From: Flavobacterium sp. | GTDB lineage: Bacteria; Bacteroidota; Bacteroidia; Flavobacteriales; Flavobacteriaceae | Reading direction: 5' to 3' | Length of the DNA: 35,380 bases | Assembly (NCBI RefSeq): GCF_027531905.1 | Contig: NZ_JAPZSU010000022.1 | Span: 1 to 35,380 of the forward strand | Part shown: in pieces, positions 17,216 through 24,800 of the stretch | Numbering within the stretch: the first letter of the stretch is position 1 | How the letters are laid out: each line of letters begins with the position of its first letter | Program-made: the position numbers and the translations under genes | The notes under the pieces: model-generated | The model's input: the letters and a program-made list of their open reading frames with translations, nothing else | Databases searched by the model: none | What the model was told of the DNA's origin: nothing

Positions 17216-17257
17216 TTGCTAATTTTGAAAAAATGTTAAATTTGTGCAGTATATTTG
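17216..17257 (+). promoter_or_regulatory. Two overlapping promoters before tolC
   Basis: P1 is TTG 17216-17218, an 18-nt spacer, and TAAATTTG 17237-17244. P2 is TTG 17225-17227, a 22-nt spacer, and TATATTTG 17250-17257. Both -7 elements match TAnnTTTG exactly. They lie between the first adaptor's stop and the tolC start at 17279, so tolC and the second adaptor can be expressed apart from the ABC genes. Confidence 0.7.
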
Positions 17258-17278
17258 TTGCACTTTCATTCCCGATTT

Positions 17279-18646
17279 ATGAAAAAAAATAATTATTTAA
17301 GTTTAGTGTTCTTTTTGTTCGCTTCCGTTGTTGGAACGGCACAAACTAAAACCTGGACTTTAGAAGAGTGTGTAAAATATGCAATAGAAAATAATATTTC
17401 TATCAAAAACACCGCGCTGGATATCAAAACTGCCGAAATTAATAAAAAAGGGGCAGTAGGAAATTTTATTCCTTCTCTAAATGCTAATACTTCACATTCA
17501 TGGAATATTGGTTTGAACCAGGATATTACCACCGGTTTATTGCGAAATCAAACCACTCAGTTTACTTCTGTAGGTGGAACATTAGGAATTGATATTTATA
17601 AAGGCTTACAAAATCAAAATACATTGCATAGAGCAAATTTGGCTATTGTAGCTTCAAAATACCAGTTGCTTAAAATGCAAGAAGATATTGCGTTAAATGT
17701 TGCGAATGCCTTTTTACAAATTTTGTTTAACAAAGAAAATTTAAAAGTGCAAAATGAGCAATTGGCGATTAGTGAAAAGCAATTGGCACGTTCTGAAGAA
17801 CTTGTTAAAGCCGGGTCAATTCCAAGAGGAGATGTTTTGGACATTAAAGCAAATGTTGCGACCAATAAGCAAAATGTGATCACAGCAGAAAACGCTTTAT
17901 TGATTTCAAAACTAAGTTTGGCACAATTGTTACAGTTGAAGGAGTTTTATGATTTTGATGTTGTTGATAATGAAAACATCAAAGATGAAAATAATATTTT
18001 GGCACAACCTGCTACAGCTATCTATGATAAGGCAAAAGAATCAAGAACCGAGTTGAAAATTGCAAAAGCAAATTTAGAAGTAGCTCAAAAAGATTTGGCC
18101 ATTGCCAAAGGAGCTTTTCAACCAACTGTGCAAGGATTTTATAATTACAATACAAGGATTGCCTATGCTGATAGAGTTGGGCTAGACCAAAATGGAAATC
18201 CAGTTACTAAACCAGCGTTGCCTTTTTGGGATCAGTTTAGAGATAATAAAGGACAAGCATTTGGTGCACAATTATCAATTCCAATTTTTAATGGTTGGTC
18301 AGTTAAAAATAATGTTGAGCGCAACAAAGTTAATTTAGAAAAATCTAAAATTGCTTTAGAACAACAAGAATTAGATTTACAAAGAAATGTGTATACTGCG
18401 TTTACCGATGCTAAAGGTGCTTTAAAAACACATGAATCTGCTATTGTTTCATTAGAATCTAGACAAGAGGCTTTCAATTATGCTAAAGAGCGTTATGCGG
18501 TGGGGATGATGAATTCTTTCGATTTTAATCAAGCACAAACGTTGTTGACCAATGCTCAATCTGAAGTAATCCGAACCAAATACGACTATATCTTTAAAAT
18601 TAAAATACTTGAATTCTATTTTGGAATTCCAATCATAAAAAACTAA
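17279..18646 (+). CDS. TolC family outer-membrane efflux protein
   Basis: Outer-membrane channel of 455 residues with two OEP repeats. The ATG at 17279 gives a good signal peptide ending VVGTAQ; an upstream in-frame ATG at 17255 lies inside the -7 element of the predicted P2 promoter and is rejected. Family marks are TWTLEECVKYAIENNISI at the mature N-terminus, a first long helical hairpin, the internal repeat starting near AFGAQLSIPIFNGW, and YAVGMMNSFDFNQAQTLLTNAQSEV near the end. It would complete the tripartite exporter with the ABC permeases and the adaptors on either side. It is 6 nt from the second adaptor gene. Confidence 0.93.
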   Translation: MKKNNYLSLVFFLFASVVGTAQTKTWTLEECVKYAIENNISIKNTALDIKTAEINKKGAVGNFIPSLNANTSHSWNIGLNQDITTGLLRNQTTQFTSVGGTLGIDIYKGLQNQNTLHRANLAIVASKYQLLKMQEDIALNVANAFLQILFNKENLKVQNEQLAISEKQLARSEELVKAGSIPRGDVLDIKANVATNKQNVITAENALLISKLSLAQLLQLKEFYDFDVVDNENIKDENNILAQPATAIYDKAKESRTELKIAKANLEVAQKDLAIAKGAFQPTVQGFYNYNTRIAYADRVGLDQNGNPVTKPALPFWDQFRDNKGQAFGAQLSIPIFNGWSVKNNVERNKVNLEKSKIALEQQELDLQRNVYTAFTDAKGALKTHESAIVSLESRQEAFNYAKERYAVGMMNSFDFNQAQTLLTNAQSEVIRTKYDYIFKIKILEFYFGIPIIKN

Positions 18647-18652
18647 TACATT

Positions 18653-19948
18653 ATGTCTAAGAAAACTATTTATATACTTTTAGCCGTTGCCGTTGTCTTA
18701 ATAGGAACCTTAATAGGGCTTTCTAAATCGGGAGTAATTGGAAATAAAGATAAAGGAACCGAAATTGAAATTGCCAATGTGGCTGCATCTACCATTGTAG
18801 AAACCGTTTCTGCTACTGGAAAAATTCAACCCGAAATTGAAGTTAAAATATCTTCTGAAGTATCTGGGGAAATTATTGCATTGAATGTAAAAGAGGGACA
18901 AGTGGTGAAAAAAGGAGATTTATTGGTTAAAATAAATCCAGATTTATACACCTCTAGTTACAACAGAACAGTATCCAACTTGTCAGGAACCAAAGCAGGT
19001 TTAAACCAATCTGAAGCTTCTTACAAAGAAGCCAAAGCCAATTATGACCGAAATAAATCCCTATATGATAAAGGTATTATCTCAAGAGCAGATTGGGACA
19101 AAGCGGTGGCCTCTTTTGAAGTAGCCAAAGCCAATAAACAAAACGCTTACTACAACGTACAGAGTGCTTCTGCTACAGTGCTTGAAGCCAAAGATAACTT
19201 AGGCAGAACCACTATTTATGCGCCTGCTGATGGTACTATTTCTGTATTGAATGTAGAATTAGGAGAACGTGTTTTGGGAACGCAACAAATGGCAGGAACC
19301 GAGATTTTACGCGTAGCCAATTTGAACAATATGGAGGTTGAAGTAGATGTAAACGAAAATGACATTGTAAAAATAAAGGTTGGTGACAAAGCGAACGTAG
19401 AAGTAGACGCCTATTTGAAAAAGCAATTCAAAGGGGTAGTGACTAGTATTTCAAATTCGGCGAGTTCCACTTTAACGGCTGATCAGGTGACTAACTTTAA
19501 AGTAAAAGTTAGAATTTTGAAAGAGTCTTATCAAGATTTATTAGAAGGTAAGCCAAGTACTTATTCCCCTTTTAGACCTGGAATGACTGCTACAGTTGAT
19601 ATTATTACCAATACTAAATCGAATATCTTAACTGTGCCAATTAGTTCAGTTGTGGTAAAATCAGATACGACTGCGGTAAAAGAAATTAAAGTGGAGGATC
19701 CTAATGACGAAAAATCAAAACCGAAAAGTGATAAAAAATTCGAATGTGTTTTTGTAAAAGTTGGCAATAAAGCAAAAATTAGAGTGATCAAAACCGGTAT
19801 TCAGGATGATACCAATATTGAGGTACTTTCGGGATTGAAAAAAGGAGATGTGGTCATTACAGGGCCTTACACAACGGTTTCTAAAGAGCTCAATTCTGGC
19901 GACAAAGTCTCTTTGAAAACAGACAATGCAAAAGAAGGAAAGAAATAA
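18653..19948 (+). CDS. Periplasmic adaptor (HlyD/MacA family), second copy
   Basis: Membrane-fusion protein of 431 residues with an N-terminal anchor (about 5-24). The lipoyl halves are IALNVKEGQVVKKGDLLVKI and TIYAPADGTISVLNVELGERV. Between them is a coiled-coil segment with YDRNKSLYDKGIISRADWDKA. A barrel domain follows, then a membrane-proximal domain with SGLKKGDVVITGPY. A charged Lys/Asp/Glu/Ser insertion near 345-365 is unusual. It is longer than the first adaptor and closer to MacA proper. It is coupled to tolC (6-nt gap) and ends just before a strong hairpin. Confidence 0.91.
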   Translation: MSKKTIYILLAVAVVLIGTLIGLSKSGVIGNKDKGTEIEIANVAASTIVETVSATGKIQPEIEVKISSEVSGEIIALNVKEGQVVKKGDLLVKINPDLYTSSYNRTVSNLSGTKAGLNQSEASYKEAKANYDRNKSLYDKGIISRADWDKAVASFEVAKANKQNAYYNVQSASATVLEAKDNLGRTTIYAPADGTISVLNVELGERVLGTQQMAGTEILRVANLNNMEVEVDVNENDIVKIKVGDKANVEVDAYLKKQFKGVVTSISNSASSTLTADQVTNFKVKVRILKESYQDLLEGKPSTYSPFRPGMTATVDIITNTKSNILTVPISSVVVKSDTTAVKEIKVEDPNDEKSKPKSDKKFECVFVKVGNKAKIRVIKTGIQDDTNIEVLSGLKKGDVVITGPYTTVSKELNSGDKVSLKTDNAKEGKK

Positions 19949-19962
19949 AATAATAGTCTAAC

Positions 19963-20008
19963 AACTTAAAAAATCACAATCGTAAAAAAGATTGTGATTT
20001 TTTAAGTT
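19963..20008 (+). terminator. Long-stem terminator after the exporter operon
   Basis: A 19-bp perfect stem, arms 19963-19981 and 19990-20008, with an 8-nt loop. The core is ATCACAATC / GATTGTGAT flanked by A and T runs. Its 3' arm ends 15 nt before the tsaB start codon, leaving little room for a separate tsaB promoter. Confidence 0.85.
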
Positions 20009-20023
20009 TATACAATTTACGTT

Positions 20024-20689
20024 TTGGCATACTTATTAAATATTGAAACAGCTACTAAGAATTGTTCCGTGTCTTTGGCTAAAGATGGAAGTACACTTTT
20101 ATGCAAAGAAATGTCAGAAGAAGGCTATTCTCATGCCGAACGCTTACACGTTTTTATTGAAGAAATAATTCAAGAAGCAGGAATTGCATTTCAAGACCTC
20201 AGTGCCATTGCTGTGAGTCAAGGGCCTGGGTCCTATACGGGATTACGAATTGGTGTTTCGGCGGCCAAGGGCTTATGTTATGCTTTGGATATACCGTTGA
20301 TTGCGATTGATACCTTACAAACTTTAGCTAGACAAGTAAAGCAACCCGATGGTTTTATAGTTCCAATGATTGATGCCAGAAGAATGGAAGTATACAGTGC
20401 TATTTTTGATGCCAATTATGAGCAGAAGAGAGCCATTCAAGCCGAAGTAATTACCGAAAATTCGTTTGCCGATAGTAAAGAGACCCTCTATTTTATTGGG
20501 GATTGCAATGGAAAATGTAAAACGGTACTTTCCGCTCCCAATTTTGTTTTTTTAGAAGGGATTCAGTATCCTTCTGCTAAAGAAATGAGTGCTTTGAGTT
20601 TTGAGAAATATCAAAAAAGCGACACCGTAGATGTCGCTTATTTTGAACCTTTTTACTTGAAAGATTTTATGATTACTACCAAAAAGTAA
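20024..20689 (+). CDS. tsaB: tRNA t6A synthesis protein TsaB
   Basis: ASKHA-fold partner of TsaD in making N6-threonylcarbamoyladenosine at position 37 of ANN-decoding tRNAs. It has 221 residues, the usual length. Motifs are LLNIETATKNCSVSL at the N-terminus, EGYSHAERLH, and SQGPGSYTGLRIGVSAAKGL near 65-85, the family hallmark. The start is TTG at 20024; no ATG is available before the conserved N-terminus. It lies 15 nt after the exporter terminator and is tail to tail with mscS with only 2 nt between the stops. A hairpin in its 3' coding region probably terminates mscS transcripts. Confidence 0.93.
   Translation: MAYLLNIETATKNCSVSLAKDGSTLLCKEMSEEGYSHAERLHVFIEEIIQEAGIAFQDLSAIAVSQGPGSYTGLRIGVSAAKGLCYALDIPLIAIDTLQTLARQVKQPDGFIVPMIDARRMEVYSAIFDANYEQKRAIQAEVITENSFADSKETLYFIGDCNGKCKTVLSAPNFVFLEGIQYPSAKEMSALSFEKYQKSDTVDVAYFEPFYLKDFMITTKK
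20613..20639 (-). terminator. Terminator for mscS embedded in the tsaB coding region
   Basis: Perfect 8-bp stem AAGCGACA / TGTCGCTT (20617-20624 with 20632-20639) and a 7-nt loop. On the minus strand the stem is followed by further T residues (A run at 20613-20616 on plus). It lies 53 nt past the mscS stop, where the 2-nt gap to tsaB leaves no intergenic room. Confidence 0.7.
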
Positions 20690-20691
20690 TC

Positions 20692-21516
20692 TTAGTTTTG
20701 AATTGAAGATTCCCTAACATAAGGTTGTATTGTAATACCAGCAGCATCAAAAGCCAATTTACAATTTTCTAATGTTTCTGAAAATACTGCGCCAAAATCT
20801 TCATTTTTAGCCCAAGGGCGCACCGCTAGTTGAATGGCGTTATCAGTTAAGTTTTTCACGCCAACTTCTGGTGCAGGGGTAGTCAATACTTTTGGGTTGC
20901 TTCGCATAACTTCTGCTATAATTTCTTTAGCTTTCTTAATATCTGTTTCATACGAAATAGCGATGGTCAAGTCAGCTCTGCGTTGTCCTTGTGTCGAATA
21001 ATTGATAATAGTCCCGTTGGATAAAATTCCATTGGGGATAAAAATGGTTTGATTGTTTGCGGTCACTAGTTTGGTTACAAAAATTTGAATTTCTAAGACC
21101 GTAGCAATCTGACCTTGAGCTTCGATAGTATCGCCAACTTTGAAGGGTTTAAAAAGAATAATCAACATTCCTCCCGCAAAATTAGAAAGAGAGCCTTGAA
21201 GTGATAAACCAACGGCCAATCCCATAGCTCCTAAGATAGCAACAAAAGAAGAGGTTTCTACGCCAAGCTTCGATATGAAAGCGATAAACAAAAGGATTCG
21301 CAATGCCCAAATCAGAATATCAGCTAAAAATTTTGTGAGTGTAGGGTCTAAATCTCTTTTTACCATTATTTTTTTGATCAACCGAGTGATTAATCGGATA
21401 GCGTAAATACCGACAATTAGAATTACAAATGCAGATATGATTTTTGGAGAATAATCAAGAACTGCATTCCAAAGTAGCGAAGCGTAATTGGTTAATTGGT
21501 TTGGGTTTACTTCCAT
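20692..21516 (-). CDS. mscS: Small-conductance mechanosensitive channel (MscS family)
   Basis: Inner-membrane osmotic-release channel of 274 residues, similar in size to E. coli MscS. Three helices lie near 18-38, 60-82 and 88-120. The pore-lining third helix is Gly/Ala-rich (ILGAMGLAVGLSLQGSLSNFAGGMLI in two adjoining parts). The beta domain begins with FKVGDTIEAQGQIATV, including NQTIFIPNGILSNGTIINYS. The C-terminal alpha/beta domain completes the cytoplasmic vestibule. It lies downstream of the 22-residue-repeat gene, with a terminator hairpin in the gap just ahead of its start. Confidence 0.93.
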   Translation of the reverse strand: MEVNPNQLTNYASLLWNAVLDYSPKIISAFVILIVGIYAIRLITRLIKKIMVKRDLDPTLTKFLADILIWALRILLFIAFISKLGVETSSFVAILGAMGLAVGLSLQGSLSNFAGGMLIILFKPFKVGDTIEAQGQIATVLEIQIFVTKLVTANNQTIFIPNGILSNGTIINYSTQGQRRADLTIAISYETDIKKAKEIIAEVMRSNPKVLTTPAPEVGVKNLTDNAIQLAVRPWAKNEDFGAVFSETLENCKLAFDAAGITIQPYVRESSIQN

Positions 21517-21534
21517 AATACCTGTATTTTTAAT

Positions 21535-21561
21535 TTAAAAAACCTTCTCAATGAGAAGGTT
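21535..21561 (-). terminator. Terminator downstream of the repeat-protein gene
   Basis: Perfect 9-bp stem AACCTTCTC / GAGAAGGTT (21541-21549 with 21553-21561) with a 3-nt loop. The flanking A run at 21537-21540 becomes a T run on the minus strand. It is only 19 nt ahead of the mscS start, so it may limit read-through into mscS. Confidence 0.85.
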
Positions 21562-21593
21562 TGGTGATATGCAAAAGTACAATTTTTTAGAAT

Positions 21594-22037
21594 TTATTTA
21601 GTAGTATCATCTACGTCTTTTTTAACTTCTTCCGCTTTTTCGGTTACATCTTCTGCTGCTTTCTCTGTTGCTGCTGAAGTTTTTTCTTTTACTTGATCAA
21701 CCAAGTCTCCTATAGCTGTTTCAGCTTTATCAGCATATTCACTGATGGTTTCTTTGGCTTGATTGGCATACTCTTCTGCTTTTTCAATAACAGGAGCAGC
21801 GGCTGTAGTAACTTTATCAATAGTTTCATCAACTAATTTCTCTGCTTTTTCAAGGTATGGCGCAGCGGTTTCTTTTACCGTTTCTATGGATTCATCAGCA
21901 AATTTAATGGCATTGTTGATGTGAGGTGCCGCAGCTTCTTTTACTTCATCAAAAGTGGATTCTGCTTCTTTGGCTACCTCTGTTGCGGATTCTTTTGCTG
22001 ATCCAAATAGATTTTTAAAAAATGATGTGATTCCCAT
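21594..22037 (-). CDS. Small protein of 22-residue amphipathic repeats (LEA/YtxH-like)
   Basis: Acidic, Ala/Glu/Lys-rich protein of 147 residues with no cysteine and little beta potential. Three consecutive 22-residue repeats, each opening with AAP, occupy about 36-57, 58-79 and 80-101. The flanks continue in the same amphipathic helical style. The N-terminus GITSFFKNLFGSA could form a short membrane-binding helix; no cleavable signal is evident. Such patterns are seen in LEA-like stress proteins, YtxH-type proteins and apolipoprotein-like helices. A stress or membrane-surface role is inference. Its position upstream of mscS hints at osmotic stress. It has its own terminator. Confidence 0.75.
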   Translation of the reverse strand: MGITSFFKNLFGSAKESATEVAKEAESTFDEVKEAAAPHINNAIKFADESIETVKETAAPYLEKAEKLVDETIDKVTTAAAPVIEKAEEYANQAKETISEYADKAETAIGDLVDQVKEKTSAATEKAAEDVTEKAEEVKKDVDDTTK

Positions 22038-22143
22038 GGTGTTTGATAGTTAAAATTAGTACACAATGATAAACAATTTTTTATAAAAATCTTTCGTTGT
22101 TGTTTTTAAAGTAACTGAAAATTAACTATTTATATATTTTGTA

Positions 22144-22173
22144 AATAAAAAAGCGCCTCTGTTGAGACGCTTT
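22144..22173 (-). terminator. Terminator after the Nfu-type gene
   Basis: Stem AAAGCG.CTC / GAG.CGCTTT (22150-22159 with 22164-22173). On the minus strand the central position is a T-G wobble. The stem is followed by a T run (A run at 22147-22152 on plus). It begins 19 nt past the stop of the Fe-S scaffold gene. Confidence 0.85.
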
Positions 22174-22191
22174 AGTTAAAATTGAAGAGCT

Positions 22192-23085
22192 TTATACTGC
22201 TTCTACTTTTATATTTTCATTATTCAACATGCTTTTTAGCATATTTTCGATTCCACTTTTTAAAGTGAAAGTTGAAGAAGGACATCCATTGCAAGCTCCT
22301 TGCATCATTACTTTTACAGTGTCGGTTTGGTCGTCATAAGAATCAAAAACAATATTTCCACCATCAGCAGCTACTGCGGGTTTTACATATTCCTCTAAGA
22401 TGTTTATTATCTTTTGTGAAGTCTCGTCTAGGTTATCAAAGTTTTGATCTTTTACTTTTTCGTCTTTTAATGCAATATCCAAAAGCGATTCGTCGATAAC
22501 TGTTCCTCCATTTTCAATGAATTGTTTGATGAAAGTTCTTAGTTCTAAGGTAATTTCTTGCCAGTCGTTGATTTCGTATTTTGTTACCGAAACATAATTC
22601 TCATCGATGAAAACTTCTTTTACATAAGGGAATTTAAATAATTCTTGAGCTAAAGGTGAAGAAGAAGTCTGGTCAATATTTTTATATTCGATAGGTGTTT
22701 TTGTAAGCATTCTGCTAACAACAAATTTCAGTGCAGCTGGGTTTGGAGTCGTTTCTCCATAAACCGTGATAGGTTGTTTTTTGCTTCTGTTTTCATCAAC
22801 CGTTAGGATTGTTCCTCCGTCATTTACAAATTTCTCAATTTGTTCTGCAACGGCCTCTTTTACATCGTCCCATTCTACAATGCTAAAGCGTTCGATTGCA
22901 ATGAAATTCCCCGAAATGTATACGGTTTTTACGAATGGCAAATAAAATAATTGTTGCGCCAATGGAGCATTTTTTGTCTCATCAATGTTCTTGAATTCGT
23001 AGTTTTCATTTTGTGTAATGAAATCAGGAAATTCAAATTTCAATATCGTTGGATTTTGGGTTTCCTTTATAGTTATTTTTGTCAT
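22192..23085 (-). CDS. NifU/Nfu-type Fe-S scaffold with duplicated N-terminal domain
   Basis: Iron-sulfur cluster carrier of 297 residues. Two Nfu N-terminal domains (PF08712 type) are arranged in tandem, about 5-95 and 108-200. Each has a TxNP-like start (QNPTILKF and TPNPAALKF), the block PLAQ-LF, a PFVK/PYVKEVFI strand and an end like FVNDGGTI. The C-terminal NifU domain (about 220-297) has the cluster-binding Cys265 and Cys268 in GACNGCPSS. Typical Nfu proteins carry one N-terminal domain. It would pass Fe-S clusters to target enzymes in the cytoplasm. It is transcribed divergently from the PorP/SprF-like gene. Confidence 0.9.
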   Translation of the reverse strand: MTKITIKETQNPTILKFEFPDFITQNENYEFKNIDETKNAPLAQQLFYLPFVKTVYISGNFIAIERFSIVEWDDVKEAVAEQIEKFVNDGGTILTVDENRSKKQPITVYGETTPNPAALKFVVSRMLTKTPIEYKNIDQTSSSPLAQELFKFPYVKEVFIDENYVSVTKYEINDWQEITLELRTFIKQFIENGGTVIDESLLDIALKDEKVKDQNFDNLDETSQKIINILEEYVKPAVAADGGNIVFDSYDDQTDTVKVMMQGACNGCPSSTFTLKSGIENMLKSMLNNENIKVEAV

Positions 23086-23101
23086 GACTTATTATTTTTC
23101 G

Positions 23102-23109
23102 CAAAATTA
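23102..23109 (-). promoter_or_regulatory. Probable -7 element for the Nfu-type gene
   Basis: On the minus strand this reads TAATTTTG, an exact TAnnTTTG match, 16 nt before the start codon. No good -33 TTG is seen. Confidence 0.45.
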
Positions 23110-23133
23110 CTAAAGTTATTTTCTACTAATACC

Positions 23134-23141
23134 TATATTTG
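23134..23141 (+). promoter_or_regulatory. Possible -7 element for the PorP/SprF-like gene
   Basis: TATATTTG matches TAnnTTTG exactly in the 157-nt divergent gap. It would give a leader of roughly 95 nt before the ATG at 23243. A matching TTG at -33 is absent. Confidence 0.35.
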
Positions 23142-23242
23142 GTTTTTTATAAGATTAATTAATAATAAACAGGAATAATAAGTATAAACTTCAACCATTT
23201 GTCTTGTTTTTGGTCTATCGATTTCATTAATAGTATTACTAA

Positions 23243-24241
23243 ATGTATATAAAATTTAAACTTTTAAGTCTAGTTCTTTTTGTGATAGGGTTTGCTAATG
23301 CGCAAGAAGGAGTACCTGTTTATTCTGATTATTTATCCGATAATTATTATCTAATTCACCCTTCCATGGCTGGCGCTTCTAATTGTGACAAAATACGTTT
23401 GACTGCAAGGAAACAATGGTTTGGTCAAGATGATGCCCCACAATTGCAAACGTTGAGCTTTAATGGACGTGTTTCAGATAGAGCTGGAGCTGGGATTATT
23501 GTTTTTAACGATAAAAATGGATACCATTCTCAAAAAGGATTGAAAGTTTCATACGCATATCATTTGTTATTCTCTCGTGATGAAATAGATTTGAATCAAT
23601 TGTCTTTCGGATTGAGTGCTGGAGTAATACAAAGTCAGTTGGATGAAACCGAGTTTTTGAATTCTGGAGATTTTGACCCTAACATTAATGGAACTATAGT
23701 TCAAAGAGATTCGTATTTAAATTTTGACTTTGGGGTATCGTATAATTACTTGAATTTCTACGCTCATGGAACAATTAAAAATGTAGTTGAGACTAGACGA
23801 GAAATTTACAGTGTCTACGAAAGTGACAATTTGAGGAAATATTTATTGAGTGCAGGTTATGTTTTTGGAAATAAAGAGAAGGTACTGTGGGAGCCTTCTG
23901 TTTTGTTTCAATTAACAGAAAAGACACAAGAAAAAACAATTGATGTGAATTTAAAGGCCTATAAAAACCTCGATTTTGGAAGTATATGGGGAGGATTGTC
24001 GTATAGAAGAAGTTTGGATGGCGCCGAATACATCAATAATAATAGCGTTGCCTCTCAAAAATTACAGTTTTTTAGTCCTATAGTTGGTGTGAATTATAAA
24101 AATTTTATGATAGCGTACACCTATTCTCAAGTTACAGGAGCTGTTCGCTTTGATAATGGAGGTTATCATCAAATTACTTTAGGGTTGAACCTGTTTTGTA
24201 AACGAGAAAAGTACGATTGTAATTGTCCTGCAATTAATTAA
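23243..24241 (+). CDS. PorP/SprF family type IX secretion outer-membrane protein
   Basis: Outer-membrane barrel of 332 residues with a signal peptide ending GFANAQ. The mature N-terminus is typical of the family: VYSDYLSDNYYLIHPSMAGA, then KIRLTARKQWFG, and later LSFGLSAGVIQSQLD and VSYNYLNFYAHG. Family members pair with large T9SS-exported surface proteins; SprF serves the adhesin SprB. Here no large secreted partner gene is next to it, so it is an orphan member. It lies 19 nt before the gamma-carbonic-anhydrase gene and may be cotranscribed with it. The broken sprA at the start of the window may leave it without a working secretion pore. Confidence 0.88.
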   Translation: MYIKFKLLSLVLFVIGFANAQEGVPVYSDYLSDNYYLIHPSMAGASNCDKIRLTARKQWFGQDDAPQLQTLSFNGRVSDRAGAGIIVFNDKNGYHSQKGLKVSYAYHLLFSRDEIDLNQLSFGLSAGVIQSQLDETEFLNSGDFDPNINGTIVQRDSYLNFDFGVSYNYLNFYAHGTIKNVVETRREIYSVYESDNLRKYLLSAGYVFGNKEKVLWEPSVLFQLTEKTQEKTIDVNLKAYKNLDFGSIWGGLSYRRSLDGAEYINNNSVASQKLQFFSPIVGVNYKNFMIAYTYSQVTGAVRFDNGGYHQITLGLNLFCKREKYDCNCPAIN

Positions 24242-24260
24242 TTCCTTCAAATACCAAGTT

Positions 24261-24779
24261 ATGTTGATTAAATCTGTAAATGGGAAATCTCCCAAAATCC
24301 CAACTGATTGTTATGTTGCCGAAAATGCCACTATTGTAGGAGAGGTTTCTTTTGGGGAATCTTGTAGTGTTTGGTTCAATGCTGTGGTGAGAGGTGATGT
24401 TAATTCAATTTCGATAGGGAATAAAGTCAATATTCAAGATGGTGCAGTGATTCATTGTACTTACCAAAAGCATCCAACGGTGATAGGTAATAATGTCTCA
24501 ATTGGTCACAATGCAATTGTTCATGGATGTACGATTCATGACAATGTTTTAATCGGAATGGGAGCCATTGTGATGGATAATTGTGTGATTGAGAGTAATG
24601 CTATCGTTGCAGCGGGGTCCGTAATTACACAAAATACAATCGTACCATCCGGGACAATTTTTGCTGGAGTTCCTGCCAAAAAAGTAAAAGATATTGATCA
24701 ATCTGATTTTGCTGGCGAAATCGAACGTATTTCTAATAATTACGTCATGTACTCAAGCTGGTTTAAAGAAGAAAACTAA
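24261..24779 (+). CDS. Gamma-carbonic-anhydrase-like hexapeptide-repeat protein
   Basis: Left-handed beta-helix protein of 172 residues of the YrdA/PaaY/gamma-CA group. The zinc-ligand histidines are visible: His65 in GAVIHCTY, and His83 and His88 in SIGHNAIVHGC, with the five-residue spacing typical of gamma-CA. The ending GTIFAGVPAKKVKDI is also characteristic. Many such proteins show weak or no carbonic anhydrase activity, so the actual reaction is uncertain. The gene starts 19 nt after the PorP/SprF-like gene and converges on murI. Confidence 0.9.
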   Translation: MLIKSVNGKSPKIPTDCYVAENATIVGEVSFGESCSVWFNAVVRGDVNSISIGNKVNIQDGAVIHCTYQKHPTVIGNNVSIGHNAIVHGCTIHDNVLIGMGAIVMDNCVIESNAIVAAGSVITQNTIVPSGTIFAGVPAKKVKDIDQSDFAGEIERISNNYVMYSSWFKEEN

Positions 24780-24800
24780 TTATTAAATCCCTTTTTTAAA

